Assembly: GCF_020882245.1 (NCBI RefSeq) | Contig: NC_083597.1 | Location: 33,768,652-33,832,651 of the forward strand | Length of the DNA stretch: 64,000 nucleotides | Reading direction: 5' to 3' | Source: Rhopalosiphum padi | Taxonomy: Eukaryota > Arthropoda > Insecta > Hemiptera > Aphididae | In this document: positions 11,720-24,599 of the stretch, piece after piece | How positions within the stretch are numbered: the first letter of the stretch is position 1 | Layout: the number at the start of each line of letters is the position of its first letter | The notes under the pieces: generated by a model | Seen by the model: only the letters and a program-made list of their open reading frames with translations | Told to the model about the DNA's origin: nothing | Databases searched by the model: none | Position numbers and translations under genes: made by a program

Positions 11720-14700
11720 AAAATACTTGAATATTTAAAATAAAATTCTCCAAGCATATAATATTATACATTTGTATTTATAAGCACATTTGGAAATAAA
11801 TGAACCATTAAAAATTTACTCACCTCCTTGAACATACATTTATTTATACAAATAATGCATACATTTAATTTTAACTTATAATTTAAATATGCAGAATGCT
11901 ATAGTACTTAACTACTGTTAAGCACTATAAATTTTGCTAGTCGGTCCCCAGACAAATTTCTTGTTACAACTTTCCGTTGGTAGTTTATTAATTAAAAACA
12001 GCATTGCTATAGATGAAGGTGATGTTATATTACACACGTTTTACGCGTCTCGTTCTCATTATAAACTTTTCCGAATTATCACCCTGGAGACCGTATGATT
12101 TGGGTTTTAATAATATAAGGAGGATAACAAAGTTTTAAAAAAATAAGTTTTGAAAGATTTATAAATTTTTCAGTGTTTTTTTTTTTTTAAGTCACAAATA
12201 ACATGAAAAATTTAAATTTAGTTAAAAAAAGTTATTTAGTAGTGTTATGTTTTTTTTTCTTTGTATTTTTACGTCATTATTATATGAACCAAAAAGATGA
12301 AAACATAAATCGTTATTAAAAATGTATTACTTATTATTAAACTGTGCTACACAGACGTGTATAATTTGAGATTATTTACGACATCTACATCATATTATAC
12401 ATAAAGATGTGGTAAAATGAATGTTAAATAATGACGACAAGTCTAACTACTGATCTATTGCTAATAAAAATCCTACTTTAAGTTTTTATCCGTATAGCCT
12501 TATAGGGCGAAATAACCAATACATTTTTCTGTAATGGGCGTGATATTTAAAGAAAAAATCAACTTAATATGACTCGTTATTTTTCAAGTTTTACTCCTGT
12601 GTATTCGTGATGTTACAACGGAAAGGATTATATTAGTATTAATGCTCCCGGGGTAATATATTCTCACAAGCCGCCATAACTTTAAATTTTTAATTATTGA
12701 ATACGTCATTCGCTATCTCTAATAATTGTGAACAATAAGTCACATTTTCCTAAACAAAGAGCTTAACATAGCCATTAGTGTCGTTACCAGAAATTATAAA
12801 TTATATTTATTTTTAAATATAATAACCTGCAGAATCCATAAGCCATTGGGATTTATGGAATTTTATAATACTATTTATAACCATGACCTAATAAATAGTA
12901 GTAAACAGATAGGACTGAGATAGAAAACATAAAAATAAAATTACATGTTAGAGGCTTTTGTTGTTTTCATTTTACAAGAAAGAAGAAAAAAATAAAAACG
13001 GAAATTAACCAGTTTAAAGTTTGATTTCAGGTTGTTTTTGAAGATTGTTGTGCTAGCTAGGTTATCTTTTTTTTTGTTGCTAAAACTACATTATATCGAA
13101 CACAAAGACACACTCCAGAAAAACAATTGATAAAGACAATGATATTATAGTCGTTGGATTGACATCATGCTCAAATAAGCTATCTAAAGAATTACATCTC
13201 CAATATGCAATTCTCTTGAAACCAAAACCAAATCTCCAAACTCAAACACTACTGTACAATTTTTAAAAATATATATTTCAATTACCCCAAGGAGAAAAGC
13301 CTTGTTCCTATGGAAATTAATACTTCAAATAATTCAATAACTGCAGAACAATCTACAGATTCTACTCTTAGTTACTAACCACCCTACAAATAATATTCAT
13401 TAAAATCAAAATTAATATTTCAACTATATATGGTAAATCAATTAAATTAGTAAACTTTTTGAAGAAAAGCAACTTAACTAACAAATTTCCACGTGTTTTT
13501 ATAATTTTTGTATTACTTATGTTATGTACACTTTGTAACCAAATTTTTGATTTAAATAAATAAATTAAAAAGGAAATTAAAAAAGACAAATAATTATATT
13601 ACTTTGTACATTTACGTATATACATATATATATATATTATATATTATTGTATAAATTGTTAATTTTGAGTTTTAATTGAATTTATAATTAAAAATATTGA
13701 TTTCATTTATTGTGTTTTTTGTTTGCTGTGGTTTGTGGAAACTAGTACAATACGTTGGTAAAACTTTGAATAAACGACGATATATCTATTAAAAATAAAT
13801 TATAAATATTTATACCTAAAAAACATATTATAGATTTGAGGCACTATATTATTATTAAATATTTTAGTGAGAAAATAAAGTTAAGACAAAAAATTAAATT
13901 ATGATTTGTATATTTTCAGTTAAATGCTAAGAGATTGTTTTGCCTTTGAGAAAATAATTCAATAAGAATAGGCAATTATCAAATATTAGAAATTATAATA
14001 AATTATTTATGGATTAATTCATAGCAATTTTTTAATTTTCTTCGACGAGATAAATATTAATATATATAATAAAGATATAATAATAGTGATTGAATACGTA
14101 GAAAATAACTTTATTTTTGAGTGATTTAGTAGTTCAATAATACCTAATTGAAGTTCAAAATATCAACATATTTTAATTGTATTTTATTAAATTGTTAATG
14201 ATATTGAATTTTTGTTTATAATGTTTTATATTTAAGCATATTAATTGTGATGAGAATTTCAAAATTGTATTTAAGCATGTGTTTATTGGATACTTTATTT
14301 TAAAATGTTTAGAGTCGAGTCTCGTCGAAATAAATAAAAATAATATTGTATTTGAGGAAGAAGTAGTTAAGTACCTACTCGTATATTTATATGCTTCAAA
14401 CATTTTTAAAGTAGTAATCTGATCATAGTCATTAGAAATTAAGGCTTTGTAACTTGGTATCTACTTCATATTATTATTATTATTATTTGTAAATTTACAC
14501 TGTTTACATTCTGCTCACTGTCGTTCAAGTGTTTTCCTTAGTATATTGATCGCAATGGTGTACAAGATGGTCTCACCATGTTTGTATTCAACAATAGCCA
14601 TTTTTCTAATTGATAAATTATCTAAGAAAACAAATTTATGCAAATATTTTAGTAGCTGAGTTTTTAATTTCCATTAGTATTCAAATAGCTTAAACGTTTT

Positions 14701-16223
14701 GAAAATTAAGCGAGCGGTAGTTAGACGAGTATTATAGGCGTAATTTGTAGTAAGGTGATTCGTAGTAAATAAACAGAAATTTAAATTTAAATTCGAATTT
14801 TGTAGGTACTCTTATTATAAATAAATTTGTGTTTAACTAAGACTATTACTTTTTCCAAATGTGTACAATGTTTTATCTACACTTTTAAAATTACACCTTG
14901 ACGGTTAACTTATGTACAGGATAATTTACCGTTTATGGTCATCCTTTAATTATTTAATAATAAATAAATTCAGAATTGAAAATATTTTTAAAATAAATGG
15001 GGTCAGCATGCCGAGTGAATATATAATTTCTAAATCGACGTCAACCGAATAATAATGAGAAAATCTTATTTGTGCTATTAATAAGTTGTAAATGCATAAT
15101 AATATAGTTATTTCCATTTTTAGATTTAAAAGGAAATGATCTTGTTTATATAATATATTCGTTTTTAATAACACATAATTTTAATTTTGTGTTTACAGAC
15201 TTTCAATATTTTATTACAATGTTTCTATTAATTATTTCGAAAATACAATTTGAAAACATATTTATTTATGTGCATTACTTATATCAGTAATTAAAAAGAT
15301 ATCCATTATACAATAAATATTAATAGTAATAAACGATAAAAAGCTGTTTGGTATGCAAAATAAATCAAATATAGAAAACACTATAATTTTATGCATTTAT
15401 CGAATTTATATAAAATTGGAGTATGGACATATTATTCAAGGTACAGAAAAATTTTCGATTTATTAAGTAAATTGAACAGAAACTTGCACCATAAAGCCGC
15501 GGTTGAACAAAAGCCCTTCATTGTATTCCGGGTCACGCTTTTCAAAAGGCTATCGTCCTCTGTGTTATCTGATAAACCCCCATAAATCCTATTGTTAGCT
15601 CCAGACAGCTTTTAAAGTGAGAGACTAAAATAAAATAAAAGAAAACAAAAATCCACATACATTTATGACGGTGAGATGAGGTTGCAGAGGATATAAACCA
15701 ACCTTCACAATGGGATGAATTAGTTTTTAGTAAATACTTACTAATAACCTACTAAAGAAAAGTTATTTTGATTTAATTCACAGAAATTGTTCATATATTT
15801 TGGGTATTATACATAATACAAACAATGTAATAGTTAAACGTTGGTTTTTACTAACAATTATAATACTATTTAGATATTTAAGTAAACAATTGTAATGGGA
15901 AAATTATTATTGTAGCAGAATTGATTTTATTTTTATCCCTATAGTTAGTTTTCAATAACCACAAATCATTTTATAGAAAAAACCGTTTTTTTTTTTGTGT
16001 TGTGTAATGTGTACAAAATAATAATAATAATTCATAAATCGTACAAAAGTATAAACACTGTATTGTTTAAAATTAAAACTAATGTCTACACTATTTTTAA
16101 TTTTAAGTAATCGTCTATGATTCATATTTTATTAAACATTAATTTTTTTTTTTTTTTAATAATATTTATTTTTAGAAATAAAATTGATTTGATGTCGACT
16201 CGTAACTTTTTAAAAGTAAATAA
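11714..16223. other. AT-rich gene-free stretch with one coding-like patch
   Basis: Mostly AT-rich sequence without recognisable genes. A patch at 13129-13378 plus has more protein-like composition. It holds a 45-codon open stretch (13129-13266), then an ATG frame starting MEINTSNNSITAEQSTDS that ends at TAA 13376-13378, in a different phase. I recognise no family. An ATT microsatellite lies near 14468-14488. The frame 15391-15585 plus (64 codons, ATG) has no recognisable domain. Confidence 0.45.
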
Positions 16224-16437
16224 CTAATTCTCGCACTGTTCTGGATTATAGCAATGTGCAGTTAACAAAGTTGTTTCTTCACATGCTACCACATAATTAT
16301 TTTCTATCTTAATACAGCAATAATGAATTTTATGTCTAACACTCAGCCAATTTAAATAACTAATTAAATTTAAAGGGTTTATAAAGATTTCTAGTGAGAC
16401 GTTAACGTTAAAGTCACATCCACGGTTGCACAACTGA
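16224..16437 (-). CDS. Candidate cysteine-rich terminal exon (hypothetical)
   Basis: On the minus strand an acceptor-like AG (TATGTCAG at about 16435) leads into an open frame of about 70 codons ending at TAG 16224-16226. There is no ATG near its start, so it would have to be a downstream exon. The peptide contains eight cysteines: two close together at the start (CNRGC, with another C just upstream), a CC pair (HYCC), then single ones in VVACEE, TAHCY and EQC just before the stop. Small secreted cysteine-rich proteins look like this. The block HYCC...YVV...LLTAHCY also loosely recalls the region around a trypsin-like catalytic histidine, but the spacing is wrong and I do not assign it. It lies 372 bases downstream of the open stretch at 16809-17105 on the same strand. 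A chance open frame is quite possible. Confidence 0.2.
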
Positions 16438-16808
16438 CATATTATACTGCAATGTATATGAAGTGTATGTCAAATTGTATTTTATTATTACACGAAAAAA
16501 AATCTTGGAAGAGTTCTCCGTGTGGCCACATGGTAATACAATTACGGATTGAATGACAATTTCTGTAATTAAATATGAGATTTGAAATATCATTGAAACA
16601 GAGTCTAATGAATAATGACTACTGTTAAAGTTATATTTATAATAGAACGAGTATTACTGTTAGTTTCAAGACCCACGAAAAATATAAATAAAATATATTA
16701 TATGCTTCAACAATATTTATTTGTAATTATCAACGAGTATAAGCCTTTAAGTGAATTATAAATATATATAAAAAACAGTTTCAGGAAGAATAATTTATGA
16801 AACAATTA

Positions 16809-17105
16809 TTATTTAACTTGTTCAACAAAACTTTCCGGAATAACAATTTCAAATAAATCATGTTGTCTCGTAAATAAATGATAATGATCAAGCGTTAGAA
16901 GTGTATGAAAGATTTCAATTATTATTAATTTATTTTTCTTCGTGTAGAATATTTCGAACAAAATTACTTCAAGATAAGTAGGTGGTACGGATATTTGACT
17001 CTTCCCCCAATAAAATATTTCCTGTTCGCCGTCACCCGTTTCCACTAGATTAATGTATTTTAACAGGAAACAGAAGTTGATGGAGGCGTGTCCAAATATA
17101 CTCAG
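16809..17105 (-). CDS. Unrecognised 98-codon open stretch, possible exon or gene relic
   Basis: A minus-strand frame stays open for 98 codons from just after an in-frame TGA (17106-17108) to TAA 16809-16811. It has no ATG, so it is either an internal or terminal exon or a relic. The middle carries TGDGEQEIFYWGKSQ and SVPPTYLEVILFEIFY, the end PESFVEQVK. Composition is more protein-like than the Ile/Tyr/Asn-rich frames typical of this window. An acceptor-like AG (ATCTAG) occurs inside it near 17046. I do not recognise a family. It shares its strand with the cysteine-rich frame at 16224-16437, so both could be pieces of one fast-evolving or decayed gene. Confidence 0.2.
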   Translation of the reverse strand: MSIFGHASINFCFLLKYINLVETGDGEQEIFYWGKSQISVPPTYLEVILFEIFYTKKNKLIIIEIFHTLLTLDHYHLFTRQHDLFEIVIPESFVEQVK

Positions 17106-17613
17106 TCATTCAAAGGTATTTCATGGAACACGAACAAAAAATAAGAACGATAACAATTCAAAACAATGAGTGGCGGTAAAATATAATAACACATTAAGGA
17201 CAACAAAATTTCTCATTTTTAATAACCTGCTCCCAGGTTCGAATATATTAAAATACCATCGAATAATAATAATGCAAATTATTTAGATTCATCAATGTCA
17301 TAAACATAATCGGTATTAAATGTACATAAATTATGTCTATTGTAATAAGAAATTTACATGAACATAATAGTTGAACTCGAAAAATTATTCTTGCATATTT
17401 TGTTCGCAGTGTAAAAAAATGTCAAATTAACTTATCAAAATCAAACGATATATGAAATATTATTACTATTGATATTAGATCCGAGTTAGTTTTAAATATT
17501 CTATTCGTTAGTATGACACTATTTTAATAATAAAAATGGTCAGATAAATCGTTTACAAATTAAAAAGCACTAATAAATAATAATCACATGATATGTTAAT
17601 ACTGTTCATAGGT

Positions 17614-17634
17614 AAATAATAATAATAATAATAA
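17614..17634 (+). repeat. (AAT)n microsatellite
   Basis: About seven AAT/ATA units in AT-rich non-coding sequence. Similar short TAA/ATT runs occur near 14468, 30747, 44960-45006 and 48412. Confidence 0.85.
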
Positions 17635-19692
17635 AAAAATCATAATATTACAAAATTTACAAACAAAATGTTTTATACTACTATATTATTATTAAGTATA
17701 AAGTTTATTATAAAACAATCTAAAAAAAAATTAAAAATGTACACAATGAGTACATATATTTTGAACTTTTATTGAAATATTACCTATTTAACAAATACGT
17801 CGTACCAAAATTGTAATAAAAGTCCATGGAAGTAATTCGTAAATCAGTACACTGCAGTTATAATTATTAATGAATATAAACAAGAAAATCACATAAATCG
17901 TATAACACCATTAAATTAATTATAATTAACAATTTGATAAAACTTGTATTGTATCCTTCTTCATACCCGTAGTATATCAAATTTAATAATGAATCATTTT
18001 TTATGATAGTAGGTATATTTTATTCTAATAACTAAATTAAAAGGTACTCTGCTAAAACTGAGATAATGTTTAACAAAATGGTAGTCTTAAATAATAAATA
18101 TTATAATTTATTTTTAATTATAAAATAATAAGACCTACCTATACATTCCAACAATGTATATTAATAATTTTTATTTTACTTCGAGATAAAGCAAGGAAAA
18201 AATAATAATGAAAAGAAAAATATTAATTTATTCATATATTTTCAGTTTCATTTCATTCAAAATAATTTTTATATCGTTTCAGTTGTATTTAATTATATCT
18301 GAGATAACGAAGAATATATTATTATTGTTACCTAATTAAATTATTGTTTTTCATTTCGAATATGTGACTTAAAATAAACAAATATATGAAGTATATAATT
18401 TTTTTCTCATAAAGTGTAGTGACAGTATACATTTTGAACTAGTCTTACTGAATCGTTAAAATGATAATCAAACAACGCCATATATAGTATATAATAATAA
18501 TTCTCGAATAATATTATTAAAAAACAAATCCAGAAAGAAATGAAAACAGTATTGTTATTTGTAATATGATATTTTTATTTATACCGTGTTATATCTATAA
18601 GTTAATTTAAGGGCATGATCTTATTATTTGTTTTTGAACTCAACCATTGGGTATTGTGTAATGAAGTTAGACCGCTGCGTGGTTTAAAGTAATGAAAACG
18701 GAAACATAAGTCGTTTGATTCGCCGTAGATTCGCAGCACAAAAACGAAAGTACTTAGAGATATTAAAAGACGTATCATTTTCAATCACACGAAAATAATA
18801 TCAAACAAATAAACTCGCGGCGTGGGTGTTAATACAGAAACAATCACTATCTGGTCGATACGATTTTTAGTAGATAATACTATATAGGTGGACAAATTAA
18901 ACCGCATAATTATTATAATATACAGTTGCCAACACAATAATATGACGTGTATTTTATCCTATAGTTTAAACTACAAAATTATTGTTTTTGTGTTTTTATT
19001 CCTCGACGGAATATCTTTGACGTATTAGAATAATTTAATCGAACCTACAGGATTTTCGGTATTCCAGCGAAGCATTGGGTACTCGTGATTTTGACAAAGG
19101 CGCAGGGGATCTAAAATTAAAAAAAAAAAAAATTAATCCCCGGCTAAAAGGATACAGAGCACGGACGACAAGCGAAAAAAATGTCGGGAAAAAGAAAACA
19201 GAACCGATTAAACGCGGAACGGTCGGTGACGCGGTGGTACGCAGCGTATACATTATACAGTGTATATCGTTGTGTGAAAGTGTCAAATTTAATTAAATTC
19301 TTCTAATCTGTAATCGGAGCGGACGGCTGGTAAATTGCCGAGGGCGGCTCCGACGGATCTCCGGCGACGAGAAGTGGGGACGACGTGAAATTAAGAAGTG
19401 GAGAAAGGAAAAACAATAATGACAGTGGGCTGAACGACGAAAACGTCATGTCGATTTCCGGCGAATTCGTCTCTCGCCACATTTAATAACGCGTAGCAGG
19501 TCAGCGCGGGGTCGCCGTATCTCATGGCCGCGTTGCACCACCCCTCACCCCCGGATAACTCGTTCGATTGAGGTATAATTATTGCGCGCTTATATGAAAA
19601 CGAGAAAAAAGGCGGAGTGTGGCCTCGAGTAGGACGGAACAGAAAAAAAAAAGAAAAAAAAGAGGAAATTCGATCACTGCGTCTATAATATT

Positions 19693-19712
19693 GATATATA
19701 TATATATATATA
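19693..19712 (+). repeat. (TA)n microsatellite
   Basis: A TA run of about nine to ten units inside CpG-enriched island A, followed by TAGGTAG-type degenerate repeats. Confidence 0.85.
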
Positions 19713-20814
19713 GGTAGTTAGGTAGGTATCTCTAATAAACGATATACGAGTACTACAGAAGTATCGTCTTCGTCGAAGTTTCGACGATTTTCACCATTCC
19801 GTGATATGAGCATTGCGTCGCCGAAACCCACTCGAGGAATCATTCGAGTTACCGTGGAATGCGTTCATTCGACCGGTCGTAATCCGATATCGATATATAA
19901 TAATATATAGATATTCGTACGAGACGCGAAACCGACGAGCTCTGACTTACTCTTATAATTCAAAAAAAAAAGAATTCCCATTTTAAATAAATGTATAGGT
20001 ATAAGACGTATAACGTTGTTCTAACCTAATCGTGTAATACTATGTTATAGGTACGCGCGTACGCCATTCGCTCAAATTCGGCAACACACTACGCGACGAC
20101 TTTGATACATTTTATATAGCATGCTCTTTCATTTATTATGTACTCTTAAGATAATATACTTACGGCATGTACTCTCTCGTGTGATGAATATTTTATAATT
20201 GTTTACAAAAACATATTATACGCGATACGATTAAATGTGTGACTTATGCATGTAATACAATAATGTCCCTATGCGTTTAGTGACTCGATTAAAATAAGAA
20301 AATAATTATTGTTTATTTTTGGCAGTGTCGTTAGTAATAAAATGTAAAGAAATTAAAAAAGTACAATTGTTCATATTATGATAAATAATTTATGTAGCTG
20401 TACGATATTTATATTTTGATAAGTGGTCGAAAGAAATCGAAAAAATGTACATTGAAACTAAATGTTCGTTTGACAAGATTAAATTAAATAGAATTTTTTA
20501 GTTTTGATCATAAATAAACTATAATAACTGTATAATATTCTTATTATCACCTGCTGATACGCGAGCAGACGTCCTCCACCTATAATAACTCAAGTAAAAA
20601 ATGTATACGACCTATTACGGCCGGTGTAGTTGTAGTCGTACTTAACATATTATAAGGATATGAATAATTAATTAATTAATCGTTCTGTTGGCGCAAAAAA
20701 AAAACTCGTGTTATGGTACACTTAAGAGAAACGTTTGTGCCGCGTAAACGAGAATGACGAGAATATTATATAATACGGTCTTAACGTTTCCGTTCTCGTC
20801 ATAATAATATAATA

Positions 20815-20817
<3 letters not shown>

Positions 20818-20849
<32 letters not shown>
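20818..20849 (+). repeat. (TA)n microsatellite
   Basis: About 15 TA units separating the two denser halves of CpG-enriched island A. Confidence 0.9.
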
Positions 20850-20853
<4 letters not shown>

Positions 20854-21480
20854 TACCCTGTTTTTCGTCCACGCCAAAGTGTTAAATCCTGACAACACAA
20901 GACGCTAATAATTTAGATCTAATCCGGTTTACGACGTTTTGGCATGCACCCGGTGGATGTATATACGTTATATGTGACTCGTCGTCCTGTGGATGAGCGT
21001 CTGAAAGCAAAAAAGGATCCCGTGTTACACGAGGGGCGGTCGCGCGGACGGGTCTAAGAGGGATTAATAACCCAAAAAGTGAAGGCTCGCGACTGTTTTG
21101 CATAGTGCAAGTTTCGAAACAATGGCGTGTATACGCGATAGAAGTTTCCGTTATCTGCGCGCTACACAGGGTGTGGCTAAACGACGGATGGCTGATTAAT
21201 ATCGTATTATTAGGTACACCGTCTGTATAAACGGAACCCAATTAATTAAACGGTCGTAGTTGACACACCTCAGGGTTTTATAGCGATCACATCTGAGCGG
21301 TCAATATTAATTGTGCTCATTAAAATTCTATTGGGTATATTCTGTGTTCGTACACCATCATCTATCACGAGACTTGCGCTAAAATAATATCTTATTCGCG
21401 GCGTCGTCGTCGGTTGACGAGAGACATAACTTGAAAATAATAATATGCTTCTAGGCGTTACTTCCTTCCGACACTGAAAT

Positions 21481-23839
21481 ATTAAACGGGACAGTTAATA
21501 TTATTTGGTACAGTTGTGAAGTACATACATAAAATCGGCGAAGAAATAACTATAGCTGCTATATCCTTTACGATGTATACTTTAATTACCTCACCAGAGG
21601 AAGAAATAGGTTTCTTCTAATTAAATTCTTTAATAAATAGTATCTAAATAATAAGTGCTAAAAATTAAGACAATATAATTAGAATTTTAATTTTGAACGT
21701 AAAAATAAAATATATAGGGCGTCAAATATTTCCATTAAGCTTATACCTTTCTTTTCTTTATTTTCTAACTGTTGACTTCTCGCGAAAAATTTGAAAAAAA
21801 TAAAAGTTATGTGTGTTTAAATACAAAAAACTTTGTTTTTTATATTTTTAGTTTTGTGGTTATATAAACAATAACTATACTTACTAGCTGTGCACATCAT
21901 TGCCAGCATAAAAATCATCCATGTTAAATTTGTCCAACGTTACTTTTTTTGACCATTTAACAGCAGCATTTTTTTTTAAATTATTTTTTTGTTGTCGAAA
22001 GACTCAAATTTAATTTTCTTTTTATTCTGGACAAAAAACCAACAACTTATAAAGTTTTAATAGTGTGAACGAAAAAGTTTTGTACTCTTATACTACATAA
22101 ACTATTGACTAAAATACTAATTTTTAATAATAACTAATAATTGGTAACACGGTTGACAAGCAAACAAAAAAAAAATCTTTATGTGCGTATTTGCAATTAT
22201 TTAAAAAAAAATAGTTACTCGATTTTCGATTAATTTATAGGAACAAAATAGACTTAAAACCTGTTAAATACCAATGGAAGTAATTTCATAATGAACTTTT
22301 TAATACCAAAAAACTACTTAATTAATTTGTTATTAAGTGGACTTCATTATTACTTATTCTGAAATATAATATTACAAATATTGGTAACATTACTACTGCG
22401 TTGGGCCATTGGCTGGAATTAATAACTTCACCTATGTAAGTGTATTTTAAATAGTTTATAAAAATTAATTGAAAAAAATACTAAATGTACATGAAAATAT
22501 GTAATAAAAATGTATGTAGTGAGTAGGGTCGGAGTACCGTTACTTTTTCTTTCTTCTGAAGACATTCTCGGCCAACGGGAAGAGTTGGAATTACAATAAA
22601 TAGGTTAGGAATTCACAGGAATTGAGAATAAAATATTTGAGCAAAAAAAGTTACAACATGACAAGTCACCCATTGATTGGTGGGATAGGTAACGTTTGTA
22701 ATTTCGAATATAAACTGTTTGGACGTCATGTTAATATAAAGATATATGCGTGATAGAAAGGTAATATATTTTTAATCGTATGACTTTAATAATTTATCTA
22801 TAGTATTATAATATAATTTTATTTTCTAGTTTTAATATTTTTAACTTATATGTTTCTAAATATTTTAATTTTCTGACTCTAACCGATTTTGGTTAACGCT
22901 AAATAGCATTATATCTCTATATCATTATAATATCCTATTATTACTTTACAGTTAATACAGTAATACTTCATAATAAACATAAGTATTTTATATTTTTGGT
23001 TTAGTTTAAGGTTGTAAGTATCCAACTTAACCTAAGATATTAAGAGATAGGTACCTAAATTGAAAAGTAATGGCGAAAAATCCAAAAACATTAATATTTT
23101 ATTCATACATTTTACTTAAAATGAAAAATATTGACTTTTTTTAAAAATCACTGATTAATTAAATAACTGTCGAAAAGAAATAACCCTATAAAAAATAAAA
23201 AATTTTGAGACAATCCGTTTGTGTAATTTTTATTTATTTTTTATTTTCTTAATATCTCATCAATATAGTATGATATTATTATTCTAGTGTTTCATAATTA
23301 ATTTGCAATCTAACTTTTTTTGTGATGACATAATATTTACCTTCTTCGTATTTTTAGTTCCCATATATTCGTATGGAACATATAGATACTGTCATACTGG
23401 TACATACTTAATCATAACAATATTTTTTTTTTGTATCATGACATTCTATAGAGTTCAACTTTTGTTTTAAATTATAATTAATCTATATATAAACTATTTC
23501 AGTGAGTTTCAAGTGAATAATACACAATGAATAATTTATACATGACAAAACTCATCAACTATTCAAATTCAACGTTTTCCCAGTGTATTATTCACTGGGA
23601 TGTGTTCGAGTCCAGTTGATCCTAAAGGCTTGTATGTGTAATATAACGTAGTTATAAGATATTCTTTATTTCTCCATTTTTTTCAGACTAAAGTTATCCC
23701 TTCAAAAAAAAAAATATATAGATATAGATATATTATACAAATATATTAAGTCCACTCATGATATTATTATAAAATAGGTTTAGGCCAAACTTCGTAAATA
23801 AAGCGTAATATCATTGGCATTAGGTTTTATCACAAGCGA
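21481..23839. other. AT-rich gene-free stretch
   Basis: No recognisable gene. A GTAAGT donor near 22439 follows a 37-codon open plus-strand stretch without ATG. A patch near 22525-22620 has higher complexity and could be an old element end, but no paired terminus was found. Stop codons are dense elsewhere. Confidence 0.5.
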
Positions 23840-24590
23840 CGTTTAGAGTGCGAAACTATCACGCCGTACCGTCGTCTTCGTCTTCGTCGTCGTCGTCATC
23901 GTCATCGTCATCGTCGTTGCGATCGTGACTTGAAGTTTTTTTGTGCGTCGGATAAAAACTCGCGTAGTGAATCCCTACCGGGTAGGCTTATGCCATATAG
24001 CTACGGGACATGGGTTAATCCACACATGTTATTGTTGTACCGCCGCGTCACTCGGATGGAGAAAATCGTCCTGTTATGGAAATCTGGCGACGGAGGAGGC
24101 AGAAATGTAACTCGTGAGGTGGAAAGCCGTTCAAGCGGGATGAAGGCGGCTTTATGGGGTAAGGTGGCTTTCGGGAGTAGTGAAGTTGACTTTTAAGGAG
24201 AGGCGAAGGCATAGCTATTTCTAAAGAGGGGGACGCGAAAGTGGCTTTCAAGTGAAAGTTGCTTGACGATGATACATGCGTGCTGTAGGCCCTCGCCGGT
24301 TCATCCATTATGACATCGTATACGTTTGTGTTGTGCGTTTTCACGATAAGCACGTCCACGTCGTCGTCGTCATCGCCATCGCAGTCGTCGTGGTCGTATT
24401 CGCGGCCGTCACCATCACCGCCGCCGTCCGGGATGTAATTTAGGATACACGTGACACGGTCTCTTGATAAGCTCCTATGGACAGGGTTCCGTGGGTTTAA
24501 GCTCAGGGTTTTTGCCGCGTGAATGAAAAATGAGATGCAGATAAGATGTCCGACTACCGTGTTTTTGCACCCTTTTTTTCTTCGCACACC
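23840..24590. promoter_or_regulatory. CpG-enriched island B, candidate regulatory or first-exon region
   Basis: A compact 750-base GC-rich block in AT-rich flanks. It holds two degenerate TCG/TCA trinucleotide tracts (23871-23918 and about 24357-24427) and the longest open frame of the window (minus, 24587-24048, 179 codons). That frame begins with GTG, owes an acidic Asp/Gly run to the trinucleotide tract and matches nothing I know, so I do not call a gene. A plus-strand ATG frame at 23990-24196 (68 codons) overlaps it on the other strand. Two long overlapping frames on opposite strands are typical of GC-rich non-coding sequence. Confidence 0.3.
23871..23918 (+). repeat. Degenerate (TCG/TCA)n trinucleotide repeat
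   Basis: About 16 consecutive three-base units, mostly TCG with interspersed TCA and TTC. If transcribed and translated it would encode Ser or Asp/Glu-type runs depending on strand, but no gene is evident. Confidence 0.85.
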
Positions 24591-24599
24591 ACGTTATTT

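Larger units (their letters stand above)
18790..21480. promoter_or_regulatory. CpG-enriched island A, candidate promoter or enhancer
   Basis: GC content and CpG frequency rise sharply over the flanking desert, most strongly at 19020-19960 and 20870-21480, and many CpG-containing words occur. Open frames appear on both strands because AT-rich stops become rare, but none starts with ATG and has a recognisable product. A short ATG frame at 19806 (34 codons) begins MSIASPKPTRGIIRVTVEC but has no donor. CpG-rich blocks in AT-rich insect DNA often mark promoters, first exons or conserved regulatory modules. Orientation and target are not visible, and the function is inference. Confidence 0.3.

Noticed and set aside
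20882..21241. 119-codon minus frame in CpG island A
   Set aside because: It begins with TTG, lacks a recognisable domain, and lies in CpG-rich DNA where long frames arise by composition.
22525..22620. Higher-complexity patch containing GGGTCGGAGTACCGTTAC
   Set aside because: It looks like a possible transposon terminus, but no inverted partner or repeat copy was found in the window.
23590..23625. tRNA T-arm-like word GTTCGAGTCC
   Set aside because: No matching five-base T-stem, no A-box at the right distance and no cloverleaf could be drawn.
24048..24587. Longest frame of the window, 179 codons on the minus strand
   Set aside because: It starts with GTG rather than ATG, its acidic run is the translated TCG/TCA-type repeat, and a plus-strand frame overlaps it. 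No domain or homologue is recognised. GC-rich sequence suppresses stops here.
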